NCBI GenBank assembly: GCA_020073605.1
Contig: JAIQEW010000010.1
Coordinates: forward strand, 1 to 64,000
Length of the DNA: 64,000 nucleotides
Direction: 5' to 3'
Source: Terriglobia bacterium
Lineage (GTDB): Bacteria; Acidobacteriota; Terriglobia; Acidiferrales; UBA7541
Within the stretch, counting starts at the first letter, position 1. Each line of letters opens with the position of its first letter. The position numbers and the translations under genes were made by a program. Of the stretch, positions 35,246 to 45,271 are shown piece by piece. The notes under the pieces were generated by a model. The model saw only the letters and a list, made by a program, of their open reading frames with translations. It made no database searches and was not told the origin of the DNA.

Positions 35246-37798
35246 CTACACCATCTTCATACGGGCCTGTACCGCCCACTTCAGCGCTTCCAGCACGAGA
35301 AGGTTCAAAAGTCCTGCGGCAAAGCAGATTACCAAGTCATCTGCGTGCACCGTGGAAAAGCGGAACGCCTCACGTGCGCCGGGTATGGCCAAGATCGCAA
35401 GAAAGAGGCCGAAGGCGCCTCCCACAATCCACCAGAGTGCTGAGTTCGCCGATCCGCGCAGCGAAAACACAGAACGCGTCCATGACCGGTTCGCGAGAAT
35501 CAGCGCCAGGTTCCCCAATAAGAGAGCGCCGAACGCCAGAATTCGGACGTTGCCCTCTCCTTCGCCCCGATGCAAACCCAGCCACATCGCACCCAAAGAT
35601 ATCAGCAACACGGTGGAGCCTCCCAAAATGCTCATGAACAGGCTTGGGCGGCTGAAAAGCGGTTCACTTGGGGATCGAGGCGGCCGCGTCATGATTCCCG
35701 GCGCTTCGCGTTCGGCCTCAAACGCAATCGAACATGCGGGATCAACAATCAGTTCGAGAAAGACGACATGCAAAGGCAACAGAACGATTGGATATCTGAA
35801 AATCACAGGAAGCAAGGCGAGGCCGGCGACAGGAATGTGCACCGATACAACGTACGCCATCGCCCTCCGCAGGTTGTCAAAGATCCGGCGGCCCAGCCGG
35901 ATTGCCTGCACGATCGACGGGAACGCATCGTCCAACAGCACGAGATCTGCCGACTCCCGGGCCACATCCGTGCCCCGCTTGCCCATGGCAATCCCGATGT
36001 GAGCCGCTTTCAGCGCAGGCGCATCGTTGACGCCATCGCCCGTCATGGCCACCACTTCTCCCCGCGCCTTCAGCGCTTCCACGAGCCGCAGTTTGTGCTC
36101 CGGCACAGCCCTGGCGAAAACGCTGATCTCTTCGATGCGCGCGCGCAGTTCCACGTCGTTCATGGTGTCCAATTCCTTGCCGGTAAGCACCTGGCTATGG
36201 GTCAGCAGGCCGATCTGTCGAGCGATGTATCGAGCCGTCTCCGGATAGTCTCCTGTGATCATGACGACTCGCACGCCTGCCCGAGAACACTCCTGCACCG
36301 CCGCCGGAACGTCGGCACGTATCGGATCGGCGAGTCCGACGAGACCGAGGAACTCAAATACGAAATCCTTTGGGTCTTGAGGCAATGGGTCTCCACTCAG
36401 ATGCGCTCTCGCCACGCCAAGCAGTCTTAGGCCCTCGGAAGCCATTTCTGCCGCGACCCGATTGGCGTCCTTCAGAACCCCGTCGCCCAAGTGGCACAAC
36501 TCCGCAATCGCTTCCGGCGCGCCTTTGGCGGCAACGATGTAACCCTGGGTGCCGGAGTTTCGCCAGACACGCGCCAGGGCGAGTCTCTCCCGGACGAGCG
36601 GATATTCATGAACGAGGCCCCAATCGGGATGCAGGTGCTCGGTATCCAACAGAAAGCGTTCTCCCAGATCTTGGAAGGCCAGATCCATCGGGTCGAACGG
36701 TTTTCTTTCGCTTGCCAGGATGGCGAATTCCACCAGGGCGTGAAAATCTTCGGGGAGCTGCTGTTTCTCGGAGGTCAAATCGCAGAACCCGCCGTGCGCC
36801 CAGAGCTTTTGGACCGACATTTTGTTTTCCGTCAATGTTCCCGTTTTGTCGACACACAGCACGGTCGCTGCCCCAAGCGCTTCGATGGCGCTCGGTTGCC
36901 GCGTCAGCACATTGTGCTTGGCGATCCGCCAGGCTCCCAGCGCAAGGAAAACCGTGAGAACGACAGGGAATTCCTCGGGCAACAAAGAGATGGCAGCTGT
37001 AATTCCTGCCAGGGTTCCATTGAGCCAGTCGTGTCGAGTGAACCCGTATATCAACGCAATCAGAACGCAAACCCCAAGCCCCAAGGTGGCAAGGATTCCG
37101 ACCAATCGAGAGGTCTCTTTCTCAAGGTGAGTTTTTTCCGGCACGAGCGATTGCAGGGATTTGCCGATCCGGCCAAGTTGAGTATTCAGGCCGATCGCTT
37201 TCACTTCAGCGTTTCCGCTCCCTCGCACCACCAGGGTTCCTGAGAATACGAACGGGAGATCGTCTCCCCCGGGCAAGCCCATATCAGCGTCCCGGCTTCC
37301 GGCGGACTTGCTGACCGGCACGGATTCACCGGTGAGCAACGACTCGTCCACTGACAAGTTGGTGGCAGAGAGCACGATCGCGTCGGCCGGCACGCGGTCT
37401 CCTTCCGACAGAACGATCAGGTCGCCACGGACAACCTCGCGACCGGCAATTCGCCGTTCCTGACCGCCGCGAATCACCAGAGCGCGCGGGCTCGAGAGAT
37501 CCCGCAATGCTTCCAGGGCGCGCTCCGTCTTGCGTTCCTGGTAGAGGCTGATTCCCACGACGACGAGAACCGAAGCCAATAGGATCAGAGAATCCCTAAG
37601 CTCGCCCAACAGCAGATAGACGATTGCCGCACCTGCCAGCAGCAGAATCATCGGTTCCGTGAGAATGCCCCAGGTTATGGCGGCAATCGAACGCGCTCGG
37701 GATGAGGGGAGTTCGTTGGGCCCTTCGGCCTGGAGCCTCGACACAGCCTCCTGCTCGCTGAGGCCGGTGACCGGAGGCGTTTGTTCGGGGGAATCCAT
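35246..37798 (-). CDS. P-type cation-transporting ATPase (P2-like)
   Basis: A protein of about 850 residues. The phosphorylation motif is CVDKTGTLTENK; TGES, 'MTGDGVNDAPALK' and the N-domain are all present. Membrane helix 4 reads PEEFPVVLTVFLALGAW, the variant typical of bacterial COG0474 ATPases, instead of the PEGLP of calcium pumps. I start at ATG 37798; a GTG 12 bases upstream is also possible, and neither has a clear ribosome-binding site. Metal specificity cannot be read with confidence; Ca2+, Mg2+ or Mn2+ are candidates. Its 5' end faces the hairpin at 37918. Confidence 0.9.
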   Translation of the reverse strand: MDSPEQTPPVTGLSEQEAVSRLQAEGPNELPSSRARSIAAITWGILTEPMILLLAGAAIVYLLLGELRDSLILLASVLVVVGISLYQERKTERALEALRDLSSPRALVIRGGQERRIAGREVVRGDLIVLSEGDRVPADAIVLSATNLSVDESLLTGESVPVSKSAGSRDADMGLPGGDDLPFVFSGTLVVRGSGNAEVKAIGLNTQLGRIGKSLQSLVPEKTHLEKETSRLVGILATLGLGVCVLIALIYGFTRHDWLNGTLAGITAAISLLPEEFPVVLTVFLALGAWRIAKHNVLTRQPSAIEALGAATVLCVDKTGTLTENKMSVQKLWAHGGFCDLTSEKQQLPEDFHALVEFAILASERKPFDPMDLAFQDLGERFLLDTEHLHPDWGLVHEYPLVRERLALARVWRNSGTQGYIVAAKGAPEAIAELCHLGDGVLKDANRVAAEMASEGLRLLGVARAHLSGDPLPQDPKDFVFEFLGLVGLADPIRADVPAAVQECSRAGVRVVMITGDYPETARYIARQIGLLTHSQVLTGKELDTMNDVELRARIEEISVFARAVPEHKLRLVEALKARGEVVAMTGDGVNDAPALKAAHIGIAMGKRGTDVARESADLVLLDDAFPSIVQAIRLGRRIFDNLRRAMAYVVSVHIPVAGLALLPVIFRYPIVLLPLHVVFLELIVDPACSIAFEAEREAPGIMTRPPRSPSEPLFSRPSLFMSILGGSTVLLISLGAMWLGLHRGEGEGNVRILAFGALLLGNLALILANRSWTRSVFSLRGSANSALWWIVGGAFGLFLAILAIPGAREAFRFSTVHADDLVICFAAGLLNLLVLEALKWAVQARMKMV

Positions 37799-37917
37799 AC
37801 CAACCAGCACGAGATTGTAGCTTAGGTGGACGACGCGCAGCCTTAGTTAGATCGTCGAGCGGGAAACCGAGGAAAGACACTGTGAGATTCGACGGGGTCG
37901 ACTGCGCAACAATTGAG

Positions 37918-37944
37918 GTGGGAGCCTAGGAGTTCGGCTCCCAC
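37918..37944 (-). terminator. Strong hairpin after the UGSC gene
   Basis: GTGGGAGCC-(9)-GGCTCCCAC is a perfect 9-bp stem, 39 bases past the UGSC stop on the minus strand. It lacks a proper T-run, so it may be a weak terminator or an mRNA 3'-end stabiliser rather than a strict intrinsic terminator. It also lies upstream of the P-type ATPase. Confidence 0.45.
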
Positions 37945-37982
37945 GGCAGATCATCGGTCAGCTTCGGCTCGGGCCGGCGCGC

Positions 37983-39776
37983 CTATCGCCACTTGTCAAC
38001 GGATGCGCTGGTGACGTAGCTGAAGTCGCCCCCAGCCCAGTAGGTGTTGGTCTCGCCCCCGAGCACGACGACCTCGATCGAAGATTTCGGATTGGGATCG
38101 GGCGGTGCGCCGGGGCGTCCGCGGCGGTAGAAGCGCTGGAACGGAATCTCGCCGTCGCCCATCTTCAGATACGAGGCGTATGGCTCGACGCCCGCCTGGG
38201 CCTGCTTCAATTCGTTCCGGTGCGTGTCCCAGTAGAGCCACGCCGGAGTCTTCGAGTTCTTCGACCAGTAGTCGCTTAACGCTTCCTTCGAGTTGTATCC
38301 GTGGTCCTTCGCGTCGCGGGCGACGGTTGGATCGAGCAACAACGTGGCTGCAGCGGTCCCGAACGAGAAGAAATGCGTCAGCCAGTTCTTGATCAGTTCG
38401 TGGTAGGGCATGTTGGGGAACCAGGCGACGTTGTTCAGGCTCCAGCCGCTGAAGATGCTGACGACACTCTCGTCGGGCTTGAAGCCCTTTTGCACGTGGA
38501 AAGGCTTCCAGCCGTCTGGCAGCTTATTCTCGGTTTCTGCAATGCAGAGATTGTTGTAATTAAAGTTAGATCCCAAGCTGCCCATGTAGGTCTCGCCGGG
38601 CCGGCCGCAGCCGCCAAGGTTTTTCGAGAGAATGGTCCACGCGCGGCCGATAACAGCGTTGGGTTCGGCGAACGGGCCCATCGCGCCGATGCCGTAGTTC
38701 ATTTTGATCTGATCGGAGATCGGACCGTTGAGTAGCACCATGCGGGAGAAGGACGACGTGGAGCTGAACAGTGCCGGCTGCCCCGTCGCCGAGATCGCGA
38801 GAATCACGGGAAGATATTCCGGGCTCGCGCCGGCCATAACCGCGTTGATGGCCACGTGCTTGACCGTGAACGACCACGAAGGCTGCGCGCCCTGGGCGGC
38901 GCTCAGCTTGCCGACCACTTCATCGGGGCTGTGGCTCGTGCCCTTCAACATCGCTTCCACCTTTTCCGCGGTGGGCAGGATGATGGGCATGAAATCGGTC
39001 ATGTTGTTGTCGCAGTAGAGGCGTTGCAGCTCGTCTTGAGTGCCCACGTAGGTCGCAGGGCCGATGTCCGGGTTTACCATTCCGGTCTTCTTTTCGTCAG
39101 CGGTGAGCGGCTTGGTGAGCGCGTCGATGATTTCGGCCATGAGGGGCTTGTTGGTGACGGGGTCGTTGCCCTCGAGAACGGCGTACATCTGCTCGTCCGA
39201 CTTATTGGTCATGGGATGCGGGAGGAAGCAGATTCGCTCGCCGGGCATGCCGCGGTTGGCGGCGTTGGATTTCGCGAGATCTTTGAAGGCAATCGTGACC
39301 AGAGGAGCGGTCGGGAAGCCCATCTTTTCAACGTCTGCGCAGTGACCGACGGTCGCTGGGGTGCAGGTGCTTCAATGCCCGTACGCCATGATCATGGCGT
39401 TGCCGCTGGCCTTAATCTCCGCCATCAGCTTGGGGTCGTTATCGAAGTAGCTGCCGGCCTTCAGGCGATAAACGGTCTTGACGCTCGGCTTGTTCTTGGA
39501 AAACCAGACAGCAATCTGGTTGAGGAAGCGGTCAGCGCCGGCGAAGCCGTCGGAGACGAGGAAGATCGTCTTGCCGTCCACGGTATCGAGGCGCGGCGCC
39601 ATGGGGAAAAGCTGGATCGGGGGCGGCAAGCCCTTGGGATTCAGAGTCTCGACTTTCTCCTGCCCGTGGGGTACGGCATGCTTTTTCTTCTTGTCGTCGG
39701 CGACCGCGGGAGAACCGGCCAATATCGCCGGAGAAACGCCAAGCAACGACAACAGCTTTCGCCTGTTGATCTTCAT
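37983..39776 (-). CDS. UGSC-family selenoprotein (UGA read as Sec), predicted exported
   Basis: A 597-residue protein split by one UGA at 39374-39372. The frame is the same on both sides, and the intervening codons read AYGH-U-STCTPATVGHCADVE, with no shift. Downstream sequence (VEKMGFPTAPLVTIAFKDLA, 'CFLPHPMTNKSDEQMYAV') matches the UGSC family, in which the motif is normally U-G-S-C; here it is U-S-T-C, a redox-type Sec-x-x-Cys pair. A SECIS-like hairpin follows the UGA (39340-39358). The N-terminus (MKINRRKLLSLLG...AVADD) looks like a Tat signal. A C-terminal extension of about 100 residues ends with VVVLGGETNTYWAGGDFSY. It is next to a PQQ dehydrogenase on the same strand. The reaction is unknown. 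Confidence 0.85.
39340..39374 (-). promoter_or_regulatory. UGA codon with bacterial SECIS-like hairpin in the UGSC gene
   Basis: The UGA is at 39374-39372. On the coding (minus) strand a hairpin CAGCGACC-GTC-GGTCACTG begins 13 bases later (39358-39340), with one C-A mismatch in an 8-pair stem and a G as first loop base. Size, distance and the loop G fit bacterial SECIS elements, which recruit SelB to the next UGA. Codons across the stem are conserved-family sequence. Confidence 0.65.
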
Positions 39777-39978
39777 CGATTTCCCTCGCTTCCGTTTGCT
39801 CCCAACGAGCCTATCCCCGGTTCCGCATGCATTACAATACCGCTTCCGTCTCTTGCGTCAACCCCCGGTTGCGTCAAGCCACAACAGCAGGGTACGCCTG
39901 ACCCACGTTGCTCGCCTGTCTCAGATTCAGACGTCTCACCGGCAATTTGGGTTTCCGGCTCTTGCATTTGTGTTCGTC

Positions 39979-41709
39979 TTACGGCAATGCGAAAACATAG
40001 ACCGCGTTGTGCCCGGTCGGCGTGTGCATGTCGGGTACCTCGGCGCTCAGTTCCGGCACTTTCGGATTGTCGCCCGTCATCACGCAGATGTATTGCTTCC
40101 CGTTGACCGCGTAGGTGATGGTGCTCACCGAAATATTGCCTCCGAGAATCGCCTCCCACAGCTTCTTCCCGGTGACGGCGTCAAAAGCCTTGAACCTTCG
40201 GCTCATGTCGCCATGAAACACCAGGCCTCCCGCCGTCGCCACGACCGCGCCATTGCTGGGTGCGCGGCCGATGTCAAATCGCGTGATCTCGCCGGTTGAT
40301 AGATTGATTTTCGCCATTCCTGTGAGCGCGTTGGGATCAGAGCCCGGACGAGGGATCACCTTCCAGCCTCCGCGCGCGGCAGGCCCTCTGGTCGTCAGGT
40401 CGCGGCAGTTGTCGATGTAGGGGACGTAAAGCGAGGCCGTCTCCGGATCGTAAGACGTGGGCCAATAGCTTCGCGTGTTCCAGTAGCACATGATGTGGTG
40501 GTCGCCGGGATTCTTGAACACGAGATCCCAATTGAGCGTCGTCTTCCCCGTCTTCACGTCAATGTCGGAGAGCACGAGATTTGGATCGTCATAGGGAAAC
40601 GGCGTCGCCCACAGAAATTGGCCGTTGCTTCGGTCGAGGACAAAAACAGTGCCGGCTTCCGCAACCATTGCTGCAACGTCGTGCATCGAACCGCGTGGAA
40701 CGTCTGGGTTGATCCATTTGATGAACTTCGGATCGGGATTGAACGCCACGCGCGCGAGTGTGCGCTCGTGCGTGTGATCCGAATCCCAGTCATCGCCCGG
40801 CAGATGCTGGTAATACCAGATGAGCTTGCCGGTTGCGGGATCGAGTGCGAGCGTGCAGTTGCTGTAAAGATCGGAAGGAGAGGAACGCGAAGTGCCATCC
40901 GGATTGCCGTTGTGGCGCGCCATCCGTTGGTCCGGCATCGGATTAGCCACGCCCCAGTAAATCACGTTCCGGACGGGATCGAAGCTGCCCGGCAGGCCCC
41001 ACGTGGAGGTCATCGACTGCGAATTGTCGCCACCACCCCAGGAAGCGTAGCCGGGATCGTCGGGATGCGCGACGGTGAAGAATCGCCACACCTTCTCTCC
41101 GGTATTCGCGTCATCCGCCTCAATGAAACAAGTGTCGCTCCCCCTGCCGCATGTGCCGCCCGAGATGACCTTGCCGCCGATCACGAGCGCACCGGAGGTG
41201 TTCTGCGTCTCGGTCTTGAATGTTTCCCAGCGAACCTTGCCCGTGCGCGCGTCGAGCGCGACGACGTAGCCGTCAGGCGCCGTGAAATAGACCATATCTT
41301 CGTAGATCGCGAGCGCCTTCGACCGTGCGACGGAGCCAATCTGTGGATTCTTGTATTCGCGCTTGTACTCCCAGATCAGGTCGCCGTTGGTGGCGTCGAG
41401 GGCGTCCACAAGGCCGCCGGGCGCGATCACGTACATCACGCCGTCATGAACGATCGGTATCGTTTCCGTGGCACCTGGACCCAGGCCGCGCACCCAAGCC
41501 ATCCGGAGCTGATTGACGTTTTTCGTATTGATCTGCTTGAGCGGGCTGTAGCGCCACGCGTCGTAGGTGCGGCTGTACATCAGCCAATCATTCGGACTCG
41601 GATCCAAGAGCATCTGCTGAGTTACGGGCTTGTAGTCCTGGACCTGCGCAACAGCCGGAGCGATCGCCGCAAGAAAAACGAACACTAAAAAGGCCGAAAT
41701 TCTGGTCAT
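39979..41709 (-). CDS. PQQ-dependent alcohol dehydrogenase, lanthanide-type Asp present
   Basis: A 576-residue periplasmic quinoprotein with a signal peptide (RISAFLVFVFLAAIAPAVA). Repeated tryptophan-docking motifs of an eight-bladed propeller are visible (ALDATNGDLIWEYK, ALDARTGKVRWET, ANTGEKVWRF, ALDPATGKLIWYY, 'AFDAVTGKKLWEA'). The catalytic region reads HLPGDDWDSDHTHER. In this family an Asp after the WD in position +2 (Asp309, Asp311) marks lanthanide-binding XoxF/PedH enzymes, whereas calcium enzymes have another residue. A GGTCGRGSDTC stretch might hold a disulfide in place of the usual adjacent Cys pair. It would oxidise a primary alcohol and pass electrons to a c-type cytochrome. 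Confidence 0.9.
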   Translation of the reverse strand: MTRISAFLVFVFLAAIAPAVAQVQDYKPVTQQMLLDPSPNDWLMYSRTYDAWRYSPLKQINTKNVNQLRMAWVRGLGPGATETIPIVHDGVMYVIAPGGLVDALDATNGDLIWEYKREYKNPQIGSVARSKALAIYEDMVYFTAPDGYVVALDARTGKVRWETFKTETQNTSGALVIGGKVISGGTCGRGSDTCFIEADDANTGEKVWRFFTVAHPDDPGYASWGGGDNSQSMTSTWGLPGSFDPVRNVIYWGVANPMPDQRMARHNGNPDGTSRSSPSDLYSNCTLALDPATGKLIWYYQHLPGDDWDSDHTHERTLARVAFNPDPKFIKWINPDVPRGSMHDVAAMVAEAGTVFVLDRSNGQFLWATPFPYDDPNLVLSDIDVKTGKTTLNWDLVFKNPGDHHIMCYWNTRSYWPTSYDPETASLYVPYIDNCRDLTTRGPAARGGWKVIPRPGSDPNALTGMAKINLSTGEITRFDIGRAPSNGAVVATAGGLVFHGDMSRRFKAFDAVTGKKLWEAILGGNISVSTITYAVNGKQYICVMTGDNPKVPELSAEVPDMHTPTGHNAVYVFALP

Positions 41710-42071
41710 GCGTTCTCCTTAAATCGTTTCTCAAATATCACATTCCGCTCGTGAAAGATAGGCGCGAACCCGAGCGCGGCGAGATAGGCCCCACCCCCGC
41801 CATACGCCGCGTCGTTGTCACCGAAAACTCACTTTGCTGTAACGCCGCAGCAACATATAGCTTTCTACTCTACCGCGCATCACGAAGACATCATGGCACC
41901 TAGCGCAAAACGGTCCGCATGAATCACAGCAGAGTCGGTTTGGACGAGTCGCGAGCGCACGCTGACACGATTCAGCAAAAGTGGTATATAGGCGCGTAGT
42001 CACAGGTCTTTAGTCGGCCCCTGATAGGAAGCGGCGGGCAACTCTGCCGGGACGGTTCCAGGAGGCAGAAG
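41710..42071. other. Intergenic region between the PQQ dehydrogenase and fdhA
   Basis: A divergent gap of 362 bases carrying the promoters of both transcripts. TATATA at about 41985 could be a -10 box for the formate dehydrogenase operon. GGAGG lies 7 bases ahead of the fdhA ATG. A TGGCAC at 41894 looked like half a sigma-54 site but lacks the partner. I see no gene here; the small open frames lack ribosome-binding sites. Confidence 0.4.
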
Positions 42072-45000
42072 ATGGCTACAAGTCGTCGTGATTTTCTGAA
42101 AGTCGCGGCTATCGGTGGAGGAGCGGCCACCGTTTTGGGGTTCGATCTGGCCCCGGCCTACGCGCAGCTTCGTGAGCTGAAGATTGCGCGGGCTACGGAA
42201 ACGCGATCGACGTGTCCGTATTGCTCCGTGAGTTGCGGCGTGATCATTTACACGCTGGGCGACAAGGCCAAGAACGTCACCCCACAGGTGATTCACGTCG
42301 AGGGCGATCCGGATCACCCCATCAATCGTGGGACGCTCTGCCCTAAGGGCGCGTCGCTTGAGCAGGATATTCTGAACCCGCGCCGTTTGCTGAAGCCGCA
42401 GGTGCGCCGGCCGGGTGGAACGGACTGGGAAGATATCCCCTGGGATACCGCGCTTACGGAAATTGCCCAGCGCGTAAAGAAGTCGCGGGACGAGACGTTT
42501 GTCGAAAAAGACGCGATGGGGCGCACCGTAAACCGCTGCGAAGGAATTGCCTTCACCGGCGGATGCACGGACACCAACGAGTTCAACTTTCTGGTCGTCA
42601 AGGCCATGCGCAGCCTGGGGGTCTGCTACCTGGAAAACCAGGCCAGAGTTTGACACGGCCCCACGGTCTCAAGTTTGGGACCAACGTTCGGACGCGGGGC
42701 AATGACGAATGGCTGGATCGACATCAAGAACACCGACATGATGTTGATCATGGGTGGGAATCCGGCGGAGAACCACCCATGCGGTTTCAAGTGGGCCATC
42801 GAAGCAAAGCGCAACCGCAACGCCAAAATGATCGTCGTGGACCCGCGCTTCACGCGGACCGCCTCCACAGCCGACCTTTTTCTTCAGATTCGCGCCGGGG
42901 CCGACATCGCGTTCCTCGGCGGCCTCATCCACTATGCGATCGAGAACGATCGCATCGCAAAAGACTATCTTCTCAACTACACGAACGCCGCCTTCGTGGT
43001 CAAAGAAGGCTTCAAGCTGCCTGAAGACGGCCTCTATTCCGGCTTCGATCCCGCAGCCCATACCTACGACAAAGCCACGTGGAACTACGAAGAAGGTGGG
43101 GATCTCACGGGCAAAGCAGTCGCCGCCGAAGCCCCGCACAAGCCGGCGCCCGTACCCGCTCCGGCAAAGCCGGGCCAGACTCCTCCTCCGGCACCCGCGC
43201 TGCCTCCCAACGTGGCCCATGACTTGGCGCTGCAGCATCCTCGGTGCGTCTTTCAGCTTTTGAAGAAGCAATACTCCCGCTACACGCCGGAAATGGTCGA
43301 GCGCATCACCGGCATTCCGAAGGATCAGTTCCTGAAAGCCGCCGATCTTTTCACTTCGATCCGCAAGAACGGCGACATGAAAAAAGCGGCGACGATCATC
43401 TACGCCGTCGGATGGACGCAGCACACCTATGGCACCCAGATTATTCGCACGGCGGCGATGATGCAGCTCTTGATGGGAAACGTGGGCCGTGCGGGCGGAG
43501 GCGTCAACGCCCTCCGCGGCCATTCGAACATTCAAGGCGCTACGGACATGGCCGGCATCTTCGACAACTTGCCGGGATATCTCAAAGTTCCGAATCCAGC
43601 CGACACGGATCTGGCGGCCTACCTCAAGCGCATCACGCCGACGCCATCGAAGCCCGGGCAGTGGGATTCGTTCAACTATTGGTCCAACACGCCCAAGTTC
43701 GTCACATCGCTTTTGAAAGCGATGTACGGCGACGCCGCAACCAAGCAAAACAACTTCGCGTTCGACTATTTGCCGAAGGTGGACCGCAACTACTCGTGGA
43801 CCAACATCTGGGACAACATGTACCGCGGTTCGGTGAAGGGAATCTTCGCGTTCGGAATGAATGGCGTGATGATCGGCCCCGACACGCAGAAAAACATCGA
43901 TGCGCTCAAGAAGGCCGAATGGCTGGTGGTCGGCGAGATCTACCCGGATGAAACCAGCGAATTCTGGCGCGCGCCGGGAATCACAGCCGACGAAAAGAAG
44001 AACATCAAGACGACGGTGTACCGCCTGCCCTGCGCCGGCTTCGCCGAAAAAGACGGCAGCATGACGAACTCGGCGCGCTGGCTCCAGTGGAAGAATGCTG
44101 CGCTTCCTCCGCCGGGCGATGCCCGGCTGGATCAGGACATCGTCGCGCAGATATTCCTGCGAGTGCGCGATCTTTACAAGAAAGAGGGCGGCAAGTTTCC
44201 GGACCCGATTTTGAATCTGACTTGGCCGTACACCGATCCGCAACATCCCTCGCTTACCGACATCGCGAAGGAGATCAACGGCAAGGCTCTCGCGGACCTT
44301 ACCGATCCGGCGACACAGCAAACAACCAAGACCGGCCAGCAACTGCCCGGCTTTGCCTGGCTGAAGGACGACGGAACCACCTCCTGCGGGAACTGGATCT
44401 ATTGCGGCTCGTGGACCGAGGCTGGCCCGCTGGTCGCGCGTCGCGGCACGGAGGATCCGTCCGGTCTGGGGATTTATCCGAACTGGGCCTGGTCGTGGCC
44501 GGCGAATCGCCGCGTGCTATATAACCGCGCGTCTTGCGATTTGGACGGCAAGCCCTGGGATCCGCAGCGGCGGCAGGTTTGGTGGAACGAAGCCGCGCAG
44601 AAATGGGTGGGGAACGACGTTCCGGACTTCAAGGCGGATTCTCATCCGAAGGACCACCTGGGCCCGTTCATCATGAATCCGGAAGGCGTTGGCAGGCTTT
44701 TTGTCCCGCTGGGCGCGGTTAGCGACGGGCCTTTCCCGGAGCATTACGAGCCGTTCGAAAGCCCGATACAGAATCCGCTGCATCCGAATCAGTCGAATAA
44801 TCCGGTGGTGAAGAAACTCACCACGGCGGCCGACAAGTTCGGGACCCCGGAACAAGGTTTCACTGTTGTCTGCACGACGTACCGCCTGACGGAGCAGTAT
44901 CACTACTGGACGAAGAACAACCCGATGAACGTGCAGCTCATTCCCGAGCCATTCGTTGAAATTCCAGTCGAGCTGGCTAGCGAAATCGGCGTGCGCGGCT

Positions 45001-45260
45001 CCGAAAAGATAAAAGTGACGAGCGCTCGCGGCACGTACGTCGCGAAAGCGTTTGTCACCCGGCGAATCAAGCCGATGACGATCGACGGGAAGAAGGTCTA
45101 TCAAATCGGCGTGCCGATTCACCAGGGCTTCCGCGGAATCGCCGAGGACGCTGAACGAAACGCGCGCACGCCGGCGAATCTGCTCTCGCCCACTGTGATC
45201 GATCCGAACGCTTACACCCCGGAGTTCAAGGGCTTCCTCGTGAAAGTGGAAAAGGCCTAG
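42072..45260 (+). CDS. fdhA: Selenocysteine-containing formate dehydrogenase alpha subunit
   Basis: A 1,062-residue FdnG/FdoG-type Mo/W-bisMGD formate dehydrogenase facing the periplasm. The UGA at 42651-42653 (residue 194) lies in QARV-U-HGPTVSSLGPTFGRGAMTN, the exact site of Sec in FDH-N, and the frame continues unchanged. The N-terminus has a Tat leader (SRRDFLKVAAIGGG). The [4Fe-4S] motif is TCPYCSVSCG then TLCPKG. An unusual Pro/Ala-rich insert of about 35 residues occurs near residue 350-385. GGAGG precedes the ATG. It heads an operon with beta, gamma and fdhE genes and is followed at 11 bases by fdhB. It oxidises formate to CO2, passing electrons to the beta subunit. Confidence 0.96.
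42651..42690 (+). promoter_or_regulatory. UGA codon with bacterial SECIS hairpin in fdhA
   Basis: The UGA (42651-42653) is followed 11 bases later by a 7-bp stem GGTCTCA-AGTT-TGGGACC (42665-42682, one G-T pair). The loop AGTT contains the G that SelB recognises in the E. coli fdhF and fdnG elements. Its position matches known bacterial SECIS structures. Confidence 0.85.
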
Positions 45261-45271
45261 GGGAAACCATC

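Noticed and set aside
37983..39776. UGSC gene looks like two unrelated minus-strand genes
   Set aside because: The UGA is in frame with both halves, the downstream residues continue the family sequence, and a SECIS-like hairpin follows.
41894..41910. TGGCAC and GCAAAA as a possible sigma-54 promoter before fdhA
   Set aside because: The GG-to-GC distance is not the 10 bases needed between the conserved dinucleotides.
41818..42003. Small minus-strand open frame of 61 codons in the fdhA promoter region
   Set aside because: No ribosome-binding site, no domain and an unusual composition; it lies where promoters are expected.
42072..45260. fdhA looks like two genes or a frameshifted pseudogene around 42653
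   Set aside because: The frame does not change across the UGA, the surrounding residues match FdnG with Sec at this position, and a SECIS hairpin follows.
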